From contig VXAU01000298.1 in NCBI GenBank assembly GCA_013399695.1, forward strand, positions 1-64,000: a stretch of 64,000 bases of DNA, in the 5' to 3' direction. The translations under genes were made by a program, and so were the position numbers. Origin of the DNA: Formicarius rufipectus. Its lineage: Eukaryota; Chordata; Aves; Passeriformes; Formicariidae. The first letter of the stretch is position 1; every line of letters begins with the position of its first letter. Shown here one piece after another: positions 1-13,510 of the stretch. A model generated the notes under the pieces. It was given only the letters and a program-made list of their open reading frames with translations. It ran no database searches and had not been told where the DNA came from.

Positions 1-3000
1 AGCTCTCTAAACTTAGACAAGCTGCTTGCCACTTACACGGCAACATAACCCGTTATTTCCACAGAACTAAGAGCAGCACATGGACCTGCTCTCTTGTGTA
101 TAAGCACCAAAGAGTGGTGCTGAGGAAAGCCACCCATCCACATAAAGGTTTTAAGGGAAGGGTGACATGGAGATGAGAAGAAGAGTGAGAGTTGACGGCC
201 ACCAGAGGGTGAAGCAAAAACAGGATTAATACTGATCTCTGTGCCAAGATTTGTGCTGTTGTTTTCTTTACATTCATTATGGACCTGCCTCTGAATTGTC
301 CCATCAGATATTTTTGTTTCTTTCCCTTACAAAGCCCCAGCCACAAATGGCTCCCCACCCACATGTCACCTTGTCATCCCAAGGTCAGTACTTGCAAAGG
401 GTGAACTGACAAACATGCCAAGTTCCACAGAAGATTTCTGACTCCTCTCTGTATCCCCACCTCTCTACTTTCACACTCACCAGGTTTCCTCCATTTCCAC
501 ATTTTATTAATTTCCACTCTTTCTCTCACACATCTTTCATGGTTCTCTGCCTTTCCCACTCTGGCTATCATTCTTTCTAAGTTGCAGATTCCTTCTCTTT
601 CATTCCCAGTCCTATACCCAGTATCTTCCTTTGCTTTATTCCTTTTCTACTCTAAGTACCACACCCAACACCTGATCTCCTGTGTTCTAATCTTACCACT
701 GCACTGTCCCTCCAGTGAGGCATATTCTAATCTCCACAGGTTCTGTGTTGGAGCCTTTGAAATGACAGTTCTCACTATAAATACCCCTATAAATCCCTCC
801 ATAATAGTTTATTTGCTGGACACCTGACTGTAAAATCTCTTCAAAGCCCAAATTAACCTGATGCCTCATGTATACACAGGAAGAGCATATAACAGAGATT
901 GCACTGCTTGGTAACTGTAAGTCTAAATGAAATCTCAACCAAGGTTTGATTTATGTGTTTTGGTTTTTTTTTTTGAAGGTTAAAAAAAAAATAAGGAAGC
1001 AAAAACGCCCTTCTCCCCGCTGTACCTAAACACTGCCCAAAGTTCTGGAAGCAACTGCTATCACTGTCTAAAAACGACAGCATTGTTAGAAGCACATGAT
1101 ATCATCTTGACATGAAAATCCCCATTGAGATAATTAAATGTCATCTCTAATTATGGGCCTCAAGACAGAAATAAGCTGCTTCTGACAAATTTAAGGAAGG
1201 AGAGGAAAAGAAGTGCAAGGAGTTTCTTTGGCAAATGTGTAGCATCTGGACCTTCCTTATCTTCCTTTGAGGTTTATGTTAGTGTAAGTTCAAAGATGCT
1301 TTAACATGCCCTCTTATCAGCATGATATAGACACATTTAAAATCCATTAACTGACTGTAAAGAGGACAGGAAGAACACAATATTGCAATTTGGTGCTTAA
1401 TCACTTTATTATTTTTTAATTTTTGCAACTGTTACAATGACCCTGTATTATAGTCTTACAATGTCCTATATTATGTAGTATAGCAATAGCACAGAAGTTG
1501 AAAAAAACATAGCTCTGAATAAGTCAGCTCCAGAGTTGTCTTTGTCATGCTCAAGCACGGCTCTGCTCCACTGTCAACATCAACTTAGTTCTTTTACCCG
1601 GTAAGGTTTAAGTCCTGCTTGAGAAAAGCCATCAAAGCTAACATTTTATCATTCACCATCTCTATGAAAACCTTCACGACTTCAAGTTTTCTCACTGGGC
1701 TTTTCATAACACAGTGCTTCCATCCATCAAAATAAAGTTAATGTTCATACACTGCAAACATCAACCGACACTGAAACACTTTTTCCAGTGCTCAGCTGTC
1801 TTGGTTTCAGGATCCAAACAGACCAAGTGAACAGCTGACACAGGTTCTTCCCTCACAGTAAACAACAGTGGATGCCCTGTTTAAAACACCAAACTAGAAT
1901 GTAAAAGTCAGTACCAAATACTGTAAAAAATATTTTTCATTCTAATGTTAAGCATATTATGAGTGACACAGACCAGTAAATCTGTCAGTGCCATTTACCC
2001 TTTAAACAAAGCATTTATGTCTGTCTACTTAAATGTTTTGTTGGAAAACAAATTTATATGCTCTCAGGAGTACAAGTCAGTCCAAGTTACAGATAATGGT
2101 AATTTACTGTTTAATATACCAAAAGAAGTTTGCAAGGCAGAAAAGCCCTTCTTTTAACCAAATAATTACTGTGACTTAGACACAAATTGAAGTGACAACT
2201 TCTTTTCCTAGACAGTATCCCAGGCTACAGTACTGAGACATGGCAAACACACCACTGCCATCTGAACACCACCATCATCACATGAAGTTTTCCAACAAAC
2301 GGTGTTCGTATCTCCCACATCCCTCATAATAACACAATCAGTCACATTAAAAAAAAAATCTGGTATTTTTTAGAAAGCCTTTTAGGAGGGCACAAAATGG
2401 AAAGTTCCAGTCTGTTTTGCCATGATTTTAGTCCTCACAGATCATGCTTTAAGTACCAAGTTACACAGCAGCAGAATGAAGGAGGAGAGAGTGTAAAAGT
2501 GTGAACAAAACAATACTAAACTTACCCCTCTGAAGTTCCAGCCCTTGGTGGAAGGAAACAAGGAAAAATTGTTCTGTTGCTGTTGTTTTGGCCTGCAAGG
2601 TGAGACAAAGACAAGCGTTTACCTCTTCAGCTGCCCTATTTTCTGTATCAACAGCAGAATGACAATCGAGGGCGAAGACACAATCACTGATGGAGCACTG
2701 GGCCACCTTCCCTGCCCGTGGCTGTACCTCGGACGGGTGTCTGTCCTGGGTGCAGTTCCAGGTTTGTGGTCACACTGAGAGCTCCGGGACATGGCAGCCC
2801 TACAAGCTCTCAGAGTTGCACCGACTCTATGCCTGGCAACAGCTTCTCACTCCCACTGGTTTTCAAAAAGGACAGACAACCCTGGCCCAAGGAGGCTGTG
2901 AAGATGCAATTATGCCACGTGATGCAGGATGGTGCAGGGACACTAAAGAGCCTTTAATCCTGCCAGCGAAGCCACGCACAGAACCAGTGCAAGGCACGTC

Positions 3001-4367
3001 AGCCATGCTCCTCTGTGATGCTAAAAAATAAAGCTCACTGCTGTTTTTACTCCTTCCAAAAAAACCTTTCTCCTACTCTATAATTATCACTGCACAATTA
3101 TTTCTGAAAAGTAACCATAACATTGTCCACTTCACTCTTAATGAGCTTTTCACCAGTAAGATCTTAAATTACTTCACAAAGGTAGGCAAACATTGCTGAG
3201 ATTTTAAACGTGAAGTCAGATCAAAGCTCGAGTGACCTGCTCAAGCCGACCAGACCAACAAAGAGTTTGGCAGTGGGACCCAAGTGCTGAGCACACTACA
3301 ACTCCAACCATGCAATTATACACCTCACAGAAACCACCATGAATAATAACAGGAACACAAAAACTTGGTGAAAACCCAGCAAACGAAGTGGCTGCTTGTC
3401 AAACCTCCCCATCCACCAATAACAGGACAGATATTTAGCAGGTAAAGCACTGAACTAACACACAACTCGGAGCTCCTGAAGGACTCCAACATGCTGTCCC
3501 ACAGTTGCTTTTCTGTAGAGTCAGGATAGCAACAGTTTCCACTGAATTTTTTTCACTGTCTTCTCTATTTTCATGTAAAATACTTGGTGTATCAACATTT
3601 TTCTTACTATGTTCATTAATTAGAGCTGTGATCAAGGAGATGTTTATTGGTGCCAGTATAATGCAAAAAATAAAGTTATAATCGTGATAATTAAGTAATT
3701 TTTGTAACACAGGTTGAGATGTAAATCTTCTACGTTTTTCACTCTGCCAGCCTGTCAGCCAGAAAGACTATCAATATTGAAGTGCATTGATAGACAGTAA
3801 AAAGCAGAAATCAGCACACATGACAGACTTTAACATTAAGACTGTCCCACTAATAAATCTTCCTACTACAGCTTTCCAAGTTAGAATACTATGAAACTGA
3901 ATTTCTATCATAAAAGCCTCANCAAACCCAAAACGCAATTAAAAGAAGTTACACAGGTAATCCATTGTCCTAATGGTGTTTTGCACCTTTTTACTCACAG
4001 ATGATCACACACTGGAACAAGTCAGATTTTAAAAAAAGTACTGAGAGCTTTGCAGAGATGTGCTCCTTAGTCACTTCTCAAAAAATATGTTTAAACTTCC
4101 ATTTCAGCATTTTAATCTTCTATTTTAATGTTGTTCAGGCATTTATTTTACCATTTGATTAAGAACTGCACTAGTTTTATACTAGTTAAGCTGAATATAG
4201 GGGAAACAAAAGGTATTTCCACTTCAGTATAGTAGGTGTTACAATATTTTAGACAACATTTCAAGGTAAATTTAGACTCCATTAAAAATTATCTCCCCAC
4301 AATTATTCTGTAACGAGAACTGAGAACTCTGTAATAAGCAATAAGTTTGTTGAATAAGCAATACATT
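1..4367. other. Non-coding AT-rich stretch
   Basis: No exon or repeat that I can support. A minus-strand segment at 2526-2592 has a fine acceptor and donor but stands alone. Probably the intron of a minus-strand gene whose promoter is one of the CpG islands further up. Confidence 0.5.
3922..3922. other. Single ambiguous base
   Basis: One N inside otherwise clean sequence; an unresolved base call. Confidence 0.99.
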
Positions 4368-4446
4368 TCATAGAATCACAGAATATGCTGAGTTGGAAGG
4401 GACCCACAAGGATCATCAAGTCAAACTCCTGGCCCTGCATTTCAGG
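4368..4446 (-). mobile_element. CR1 LINE 3' fragment
   Basis: The sequence tagaatcacagaatatgctg followed by agttggaagggaccc and gatcatcaagtcaaactcc is the reverse complement of the CR1 3' end. About 80 bp, truncated. Confidence 0.88.
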
Positions 4447-7400
4447 AGATATAATACAGTCCTACTAAAAGCAAAACCTCATTTACCATTTTAAGTTTGG
4501 TCCTTCACTATCTTAAAGTTATTTTGATCTCTTGGTCTCTCCATCTGCCAACACCAGTGAGAACTGACAAACAAATAGAGTAATGCAGAATTTTTTCAAA
4601 CAAGCTTTAAATTAATATGCTGCCCTTTTCTTTTATACAGTAACTACTGTTACTTCAGAATATTCTGTTTACTGGATAAATCCTTTCTGAAGTGCAGTAC
4701 TATATAAGCTAATGAAGAAACAGTCTGTATTATAAAACTATTAAAATACTAAACTGCTATTTGATATTTCAAACACAAAACTGTCAACGAATTCTATTTT
4801 TGAAACAGCCAATAGATGTTACACTTTGGTAGGAGGGATGTTGGCTCAATAGGTGCTTTAGATGCACTTGTTTTGACAACAAAACAATTTACCAATTAGA
4901 AGTGTCATCGCTGGCATAAGTAGTTAGTAGATAGAGCTAAATAAAACATTACCTTAAAGAAAACAAGATGAGTCAAATCAATAGGCATAAACAGTGATGA
5001 GCAGACCTGACCTCTAGAGCCACTTATGCCTAAAATAGAAATCACTCAGATTCTCTAGTAACGCTTTTTTACTGTCAAGGACAAGACTGGGATGGTTCCT
5101 CTAACTGCAAAGCACTGTCATTAACACTCTTGAAATGCACCCCAAAGATTATCACAGACTGGACCGTGGCTGAGAAAAGCAAGCACACCATAATGTCTCA
5201 GGTAAAAGAGGGGTTCCTCCCTACAATTACTTGCAACAGTAGTCTGAAAGCCGTAATTTCCTAACCCGACTTTTCTTAAACACGGATCTCTTTCCTCTAA
5301 AAGGCACCAAAACACTCAGTGCTCAGTACGCAGTTTTGGGACTGAAAGACTGGAAGGTGGGGCTGTAAAGGAGCCCTTGAGCCTGCGGGAGGGAGGGCTC
5401 ACCGAGCCTGCCAGCTGGGCTCGCCTGGGGGATCGCGGTGGGAAGTTCACCTGGGAAAGAGAAGACTGAAACCAAGTCCCTCCAGTGTGAGAAAAGTGCA
5501 AGCAGAGGCCTGTCCCTTGGAAAGGCAGCCCGTGGAGATCCTCAGCATTCAGCCTGTCTCAGTTTGGGTGTGAAAATCCTCTTCCTCCTCCTCGTTAGCA
5601 GGAGGTTTAACTGTTTATCTTCCATTCGATCTTTAAGCTCCAGCTCTGGAAACATAAACCTTGGAAAAGGCATCATCATGTCTCAGCAGCTCAGGCCCCT
5701 TGAAACATTTACTACACTGACCGGCTCACCTGCTCCTCTCCCAGAGATCCTGCTGTTCAGTAAACCTAATTTAGAATTTTACTGCACAAAACTTTTAATC
5801 CTGCAGGAACTTTCGACACTGACAATATCCCCTGAGCTGTGGTGCTGTCAAGGTGCTTCTACTGCTGTTTCGTACTCTGGGGAGTAAAATGCTTTTGCCC
5901 TTAAGATGGGCAGCATTTTCTCTTTAGATTCCCTCACACACTTACCATGGGTATCTAATGTCAGACAAATATATCCTTATTGAAATCTTTATTTAGACAC
6001 CAGATTAATATGCCTCCCAGAATAAATCGGTGGAGCTTTTTTGGGCAACACTGACCGTGCTGTAGGTCAATTATATAATGACAGCGGTAAGTAACAATGT
6101 ATAAAAGAACCTAAAAACTACAACATGGACTGAATGTTTTGAAGCTTCTTTTACAGGTACTAACAAAAGTGTGTTATCTGCCTTGAAGCATGATGATGAG
6201 ATCAATGAACAATTTATGGCAGTTTATATTAAGCTCAAATAACTTTTAATCTTCATCTGATCCTCCAGTCTATCTCCACACAGAACCACTGACTACAAGA
6301 GTATTTTTTCAGATATGAATATCCAAGCTGTGCAAGTTTTGTTTAAAATACTCAGCTGCTACATCCGTTTTCAGATAAAAGCACATTTAACAAATCTACA
6401 TCAATACTCAGATAAAAAAAGGAAAGCTCAAACCACTCAGAGACAAACTAGGCTAAGTAAAAATCCTTTTCAATCTACAAAAATAAAGGTTGTTACTACA
6501 GCTGTGAATAGTTTACAAAGATACTGTTAAATAATAAATAGTCCTTACTGTTCAGAACTGTTCTTTGTAATGTCATCTGCTTAACCTATTAAAATTGTAC
6601 ACTAAGATACAGTTCACAAAAACACATTTATTTTAATACACTGGGATAATTGTGATACTAAACTACACACATAAAAAACAGTCAAAGAGGTTTACCTGGT
6701 GGAGTCTGAGATATGTGAGAGAATTTTAGCTTTGAACAATAGTTTTGAATGCTAATTGTCTTAGATATTTTCAATTACAGATAATAAAAATTAATGTACC
6801 TTTGGTACTGATTTTAAAAGCTGAAAAGAAAGCCCATGCTTTGAGCTACATAATAAAAAAGACTGATTCAGGCACTTGAAATCTCAAATACTGTTTCTCT
6901 TTTATACCAGGCCTGTGCAATACGGCACTAAAAGGAGAATGGGGACATTTTCATTTGTTTTCCATAAGTGCAAAACAAATCTAACATAACAGTGTTTGGC
7001 TCAGAAAAGTTTTAAGTTCATACAGAGAGTTTTGTTGATACACCTTTCTTGGTAAAGGCAAAGTAACCCCCGGACAGCGAGCAGGTGTGCTGTGCCAGGG
7101 CCCCATCCCGCACACGGCAGCTCCGCAGGCTCCCGTGGCCACCACGCCCTGATGGCTGTGGGGAGGAACTGGGATGGCTGAGAGAAAAATATCAACCAAG
7201 GAAAAAACAGATGACTGATTTTTAGCTGCTGTGCTGACTTCCTAAATGTTAACAACCTTTCCTTGTCTACCATCAAGAGCTGCTATAAACACATGGAACA
7301 CCCAGCCCTTGTGCCTCTGGCTGTACATGGAGAGCATTGCTGCAGCGGGTACCTGCACCATGGAGCTGTCCCACTCCTACCTTTTCCCACGCCTTCTGCA

Positions 7401-10400
7401 CAACATGTTTATTTATACTATGAACCAATGCACTGCACTGTAAAGTATCCCACCACTAATAAAACCCAAAGAAGTACAAAACGCATTTTTTCATTTCTAT
7501 ATTTGACTGCTTTCCTGTAAAAATTCAAAATAGTTTTATGAAAGATGAAAAAGGGAAAAAGCCTGAAGGCTGACTGAAGTTCTACATTTCAGTCTAAAAA
7601 CTGGCTATTCCTAACGATGTAATATTTCATCTTCTGAAGAAATACAGGCCTGATTTAAGCTCTAAATATAATTTATTTCTTCATTTGTTACTGCAGGCTG
7701 GTGCAATACATTCCATCAATTTACTCAACTATAAAAGCATCTCCTCCTTGACAAACATGAACTCTGGTCACACCTGAAAGAGAAAGCCCTGGTTCCAGGC
7801 CAAGAGAAGGACCCAGACTTTCCTGCTCTTTGACAAACATACAGCTGTGTTAATGCTGGGGAGGATAAGAATCCTGTGTCGTGTTTCTATAACAAAATAT
7901 CACCATTTCCAGAGTTTTGTAAAAGCTGAGATTATAAAAATTGTTCACTGGCTTACTTTGACTATGCAACCTAAAATTATTCCTATATAATTTCAATTAT
8001 ATTGGGAAGAAGAAATGGCAACAAGGTTTGTTAGTTTTCATTACCTCACCCCACTTCTGTATCAGAGACATGCTGAATTCTTTACAGAAAGAACAACTGC
8101 TCACTCAAAAGAAATGTTTGCTCATCTCCACCCAACAGTCAGACAGGCCAGATAAGATCCTCTGGGCCACGGAAAAAATAACATCTGATGGTAAGGCTTA
8201 AATGCCCCCATCAGGAGAGCTCAGAAAAAGCAAGCCTAGGGCAAAAACCGCACAATACTCAAGGAAAGACAATAGCCTATTCCATTTTGTTTTCAAGGGA
8301 AAGAACCTAAGGCTTGGAAATCCACTTAGTTTAGCAAGAGTGGTTACTTATTGGTTAGAAAGAAACAAACACATTCACCCAGAGAAAGCAGACCAGGGAT
8401 TTCTTAGCTGTCGGTGAAATCCAACCAAACAGCATTTTCAGCTCCTGAAGAGAACCTCCTAACACCCCAAAACCCATTCAAGTGCCATCACCTCATGTTC
8501 TTAATAAAGGAAATAAGTGTCTTCCGAAAACCCTTTTTGTTTGGATTCACCTCATCAGGCTCTTTCTGAAGGTAAACACGAGTTCCTGTGAAGCTGTGCG
8601 TCACTTACAGGCATGCAGGGAGATCAGAAGGACCGAAAAAAGAGGGCAATGTTATTTAAAACAAATATTTGGAGGCAAGTCAATTCAATACACCGTTTTT
8701 TAATTCCTGTAGTGCTAGTTCCTTATGCTTTGTTTGCAACTTCATATTTTCTGCACTATAGTTTGTATTTCAACCAAAAAGGCACAAAATGCAGGTTTGT
8801 AACAAAGATATCATTATACCACTAAACCTATAGTCAGTTTAGAGGTTTCTCTGTGTTGAAAAGTAAAAAAACTCCTGCACACCTTTACAAGGGAGCTGTG
8901 TGAGACTTTCACACCCTGCATTCAAGGATCTGGCACTTAGCCAGTCAGTCAAGGAAGGAAATCTCCTTTTATTAAATATGATCAGTTATTGAGCACTGTA
9001 ACATCCAGAAAGCTCTTTCACCGAGCAAGATTATTCCTGCATGAAGTTTTATGCTGAGTGACAAGAACCACTCCTGTCATTTCTATGCAGACATTCCAGA
9101 ATGTCTTATCTTGGGATTCTAACAGGCCTGTCACCACCAGAGCTAATAAACTAAACTTCTGCAAGTGCACACATTCCCATGACTTAACTTCAATGTGCTG
9201 CAGCTACCCCTCCAGAGAAGTGAACTGATACCGCAATCTTGTGTCTATACCAGTTCTGCTCTCCACCAGGATTGGAGGTTGGCACGACTAATTCCATTTA
9301 GCTGCTTGGTCCTGTATAGTTCAACAACTTGGATATGAAAATCTCCCCAAAGGTTAAATTCTGCAGCACCTGGGGCTCTGCTCAGGACACAGGCAGTATT
9401 GTATTATGGCATAGATTCAACAGGGGCAACAGGAATTCTCACACGTTTTGGGCATTGTCAGTTAAATAAAGAACAGAGCATTGAGAAGTGCAAAAAAGTC
9501 AGAAATCAAGGCATCATTAAGGTTGGAAAATACATCCAGGATCATGGAGTCATAATACTTTTTTTCCCTTTAGGTGCTGTTTTCAAGACAAGCACCCAAT
9601 GCAATCTGGGAGAGAACACTTCCAATTCATTAGATTACTAAGACCAATAGGTACAATAAATACAACTACACTCAAAATATTTAAGATACATCTATAGACA
9701 AGCAAACATTTTTTGTAGTCACATACCTAATATAATCAGTTTTCTTTAATAAGCTGCCAGTGTAATTAAATTTCTGAACAGTTAAGTGCACCAAAATGAA
9801 CTACAAGAGGCATGGAACCACAATTTAAAGCAGTATGTGGTATATCCATACCAGTCATCAAGACCAAACTGTGCAACTTTTAGATTTACAAAGACATTTT
9901 TCACCTGTAGACTCACCTGCTTTACCAGCAGGTTGTACCCGCCAGGCACCCAAATTAAACAAATAGTGATTTCACCTCCATTTCATCACATTTCCATCTG
10001 CATAGAAATTCTTATTAATTTGCATAAGTAACTCTAGGAGAACTATCAGATCTTTGGCCTTAGAATCTTTTCTTCTCATATTTAACAAAGTGTTATTAAC
10101 AGGTTTTTCACTCAGTTTTAATAATTTTTTTTAGATCTTGAAAATAATTAGCAGTCATTTTAATATTTACTGCTTTAGTTTCCCTTTTTTTGTATAACTC
10201 ATTAGGCCTTTTGCTTGTAGCCACAAATCCCCTGAGCTGCATAAGCTACTAAATCAAGCCCTAAAATGCTTTCAAGTTTAAAAGTTTATTCATATCATAA
10301 ACACCGGCCTGGTTTCCCCTTTGTTCTGATGAAAGTGAAATAAATAAAAACAAGGCAACTCTATGCACAAAGGCCAGTTTATACACACAAGGAGAGCTAC

Positions 10401-12128
10401 ATTTAACAACAAATAGTTTCAACAAATATCGTATCCTCTGGCATGAGGGTATTTCATTTAATACAAACACTGACAAACATATTTCTGCAAAAATCAGAAG
10501 AGTTTTTGAAGGCAATTTATAAATAGACACAGAAGTCAACAAACACTGACCTCCACCGTGCGACTCCGGTGATCTTGACCTTTGTTGCACAGTGAAGTCA
10601 GAAGGTTATCAAGATAGTTTTATCTTTTATGTAAACCATTTACATAATGAATAATACTGTTAATAAAAACTAAGTTACAAGTCCTGAGCAGAAGATTTTA
10701 TACTACAGATTTGACTTTGGAAGGTTCTTTACAACATGAAACATTTTAAACCGGTGCCAAATTTTACACCTAATGTTTCAAACATTTCACTGGCCTTGGG
10801 GATGATACTTCAGCAATACATTCAAAAGGTGTTTCCATGCTGAAACTTGACAGTCTTTTCAATAAAGCTGGATTTTTATGTACAAGAATGACTTCCTATT
10901 GAGTAAGCAAGACCCCCACACTTTCACTGAAGGGATGTTTAACCTGAGATGCAAAAACAAAATGTTTTCAGTTGGTTGTTATTCACAGCTGGGTTCCCGT
11001 GGGAACATTTTCTGCATCACTGTTGCCATAGTAATTACTATAGAAACCCCTGAATGCAACAGAGTAAAACCTGTTGAAACTGTCATGCCATTAAAGCTCC
11101 ATTCAAAATACTGACTCAGGACAGATGATGTTCACTTGGCTCTACTTCAGCCAGCAAAATGTTAGATATTTCTAGTCTCTTCAATATAAATACACTAACT
11201 ACAAAACCATTTTACAAGAGCATACATGAAACTTTTTCAAAATAGCTTTGTCACAGGAACAGTGTTCTATAATTAAAAAATAACATGATACCAGATGAGG
11301 GCTCTGATAGTGTATTTTTTTTTGTTTTTCCCAGGTCAAAGTACATTTTTTTAAAAGTGCATTTATTGATAGGAGAGATCTGGAGCCAGTTTTTTTCCAA
11401 AATGCATATACATGTATATATAAAAAATAAAATACATTTCAGTGGATGCATACACACACTTTTTCTTTCCTTTCCAATTACTACAATTCCTGCAAAACCA
11501 GGCATTAACACACAAAGTGAGACCAGTGGATCAGTCAGGAAAAGGGATTTTGCTGTAAAACAGACCAGTGATGGGTTGAGAAACCAGTGAAGGAAATTGG
11601 CACTTGCACAACTACAAAGTTTTGTCCTTTATCTTCATCAGGTTTGGGGGTTTGTTCCTAGATGTTCTCCCCTATTATGTTTCCTCTGAAACATTTTTTT
11701 AATGCCATGCCCTTAAATTAGGGCACATTTACCTTTGTTCCTACTCTTGCTGATAGCTAATGTATTTGTGTTTTAAAGAGTTGCATTAGAGACATATCCT
11801 GCAATATTTCATGGAAAAAAAACTGCATCACAAAACCAAGGGAACAGGTTTTTTCAGTCTGAATACAGAAAGCACCAGAACACAAGGACAATGTTCCCTG
11901 TTCCTAATAAGCAGCTGAAGCAGAAGGGTCAAACCACAAGGCAAGAAACCGAACAGATGTTGATTTGATCAATGATGATGCAAAAATATTTACTGTTTCC
12001 TTTATGGTCATTGATACCAGAACTACTGCTGGTAGTCATCAGTGACAGGAACATAAAGTAAGTTATTCCAGTTCTTTTAAATATATAAATTATGTTTCTG
12101 GATTCAAACTGTTGGATTTTTTTTCCAA
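4447..12128. other. Non-coding stretch with small GC patches
   Basis: AT-rich sequence without recognisable genes. Two short GC-rich patches stand out: 5330-5460, where the minus strand has a cryptic acceptor and donor pair around 5399-5450, and 7060-7160. Neither gives a recognisable protein. Confidence 0.5.
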
Positions 12129-12139
12129 TCATTTATACT

Positions 12140-12399
12140 GTATTATGGAAAGTTGTTGTTGTTGTTGTTGGCTGGACTTCGCAAACGGAGATCTTGGGAT
12201 AAGCCTGCGCAATGGATTTTTTAAGTGAGGCACAGTGTGCACAGAACTGGCCCCACTCCCTTTACTCCTGAGGCTCATCTTGCCACGGCCGAGCATGCTT
12301 GGACAGCGACAGCGAGTTCCTCCAGGATTCGAACCGGCGTCCTCAGAGGAGGAGCCGGCTCCACAGGCGGGGGCCTACGCCACTCGGCCAACGCCCACC
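12140..12399 (-). mobile_element. tRNA-derived SINE with (GTT)n tail, non-CR1
   Basis: On the minus strand the element opens with a tRNA-like head: A box tggccgagtgg (12380-12390) and a perfect B box ggttcgaatcc (12325-12335). The A-box wording is that of class II (Ser/Leu) tRNAs. A unique body of about 150 bp follows, ending in (CAA)n, seen on the plus strand as gttgttgttg at about 12152-12170. The exact 11-bp repeat tcatttatact flanks it at 12129-12139 and 12400-12410. The 13 bases between the left repeat and the simple repeat are unexplained. The tail is not CR1-like, so another LINE type, perhaps RTE, must have mobilised it. Confidence 0.75.
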
Positions 12400-12499
12400 T
12401 CATTTATACTATAGCTGAATTAATAAAACAAAGTTTTACTTTCAGGACAGCACTTTTTAATTCCAAATGTATCACAACCATTATTCTATGAACAACTGA

Positions 12500-13510
12500 T
12501 ATAAAGAGTTCACTTCGTCTGATACTCTCCCCACTTCCGACTCAAGTGGGGTCTTTTGCATTGAATACATCAAGGATTTCATGCTGCAGGGTTCGCTGAC
12601 AATGTTATCTAACAGCCCTACAGGCAGATGCCCCGACCCTGGCAACCTCGAACTGAACCAGAAAGCTTATGCAGGGATAGGATGAGTCAATCCCTTGGAG
12701 AAGTGGCCCTGTTATAAATGACCACCCGGAATGACCAAATCACTCAGCAAAAAGGGTAGTTTTAATTGTATAGGTAATGAAAAATCAGAATAAAACAGCA
12801 CTGGGTGCACCGCAGTCACCGCTCTGTCAGTAGCACACCATTAGAGCTCGGAGGCTCTGCTTATATACAGTCAAAACATACATATTCTTTATTTCTTGTT
12901 AAACGATTGCCTTTTAAATCCTCTCATCTGATTCTGCGTGGTGCTTCTTGGTAATTGTGGGTCAGGAAGGATTGCGATATTCTTAGCTTAAATTTTTACT
13001 AGAGACGCTCTGTTGCTCAAGTTCTATGTCGCTTGCCTGGGGTACTCCCTCCTTATCTTAATTGCATCTGTCTCCCTATTGTGTTGAGGTACCCCGCTTA
13101 ATCTTTGCTTACATTGTATCTATCTTGTATCAAAAGGCTGCTGAGACGTTAACTTTGGCTTTCTTCTTTTACCCCAGTTTTGTATGTTAAACTAAGTTCA
13201 TGTCTTATAGTTGCTCTGTTGCTATATTTTTATGGCATATTCCACAACGCCCAGATGTGTAATATTCAATGCTTTCGGAATCCCATCGAATGATTTGGAA
13301 AGCCACACAGTACTTCGTTATAGTTTTGACACGAATTAAGCCTATGTTTCTCACAGTCTTGCAATGAAGAGCAAGTTTGCAAGTCTGATGTTCCAGCGTT
13401 GGCTCCTTGTTTAGAGTGAAGACGGATGACAAAAGCCGCTTTCTCATTTCTAAGAGATCAAAGGTGGTACCAGAATAAGTTGAAGCTTCACTCACGTGCT
13501 TGCACCGCAT
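12500..13510 (-). mobile_element. CpG-rich LTR-like block, unclassified
   Basis: About 1 kb that stands out from its AT-rich surroundings by its many intact CpGs, a sign of a young insertion. On the minus strand it carries a TATA-like tgtatataagcagagcc near 12855-12872 and a leader-like stretch below it, together resembling an LTR promoter. Candidate terminal TG/CA pairs exist (near 13246 and 12520), but I could not find matching target-site duplications. An open frame of 101 codons (13205-13510, minus) has no recognised domain. Boundaries are approximate; a non-LTR origin is possible. Confidence 0.35.

Noticed and set aside
2526..2592. Minus-strand exon-like segment with a strong acceptor (caccttgcag) and donor (agaggg/gtaagt), one frame open
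   Set aside because: Only 67 bp, no recognisable protein and no phase-compatible neighbour found; such decoys are common in introns.
12320..12395. Possible Ser/Leu tRNA gene on the minus strand
   Set aside because: Box A and box B are good, but the sequence continues into a SINE body with simple-repeat tail and target-site duplications, and no full cloverleaf with paired acceptor stem was evident.
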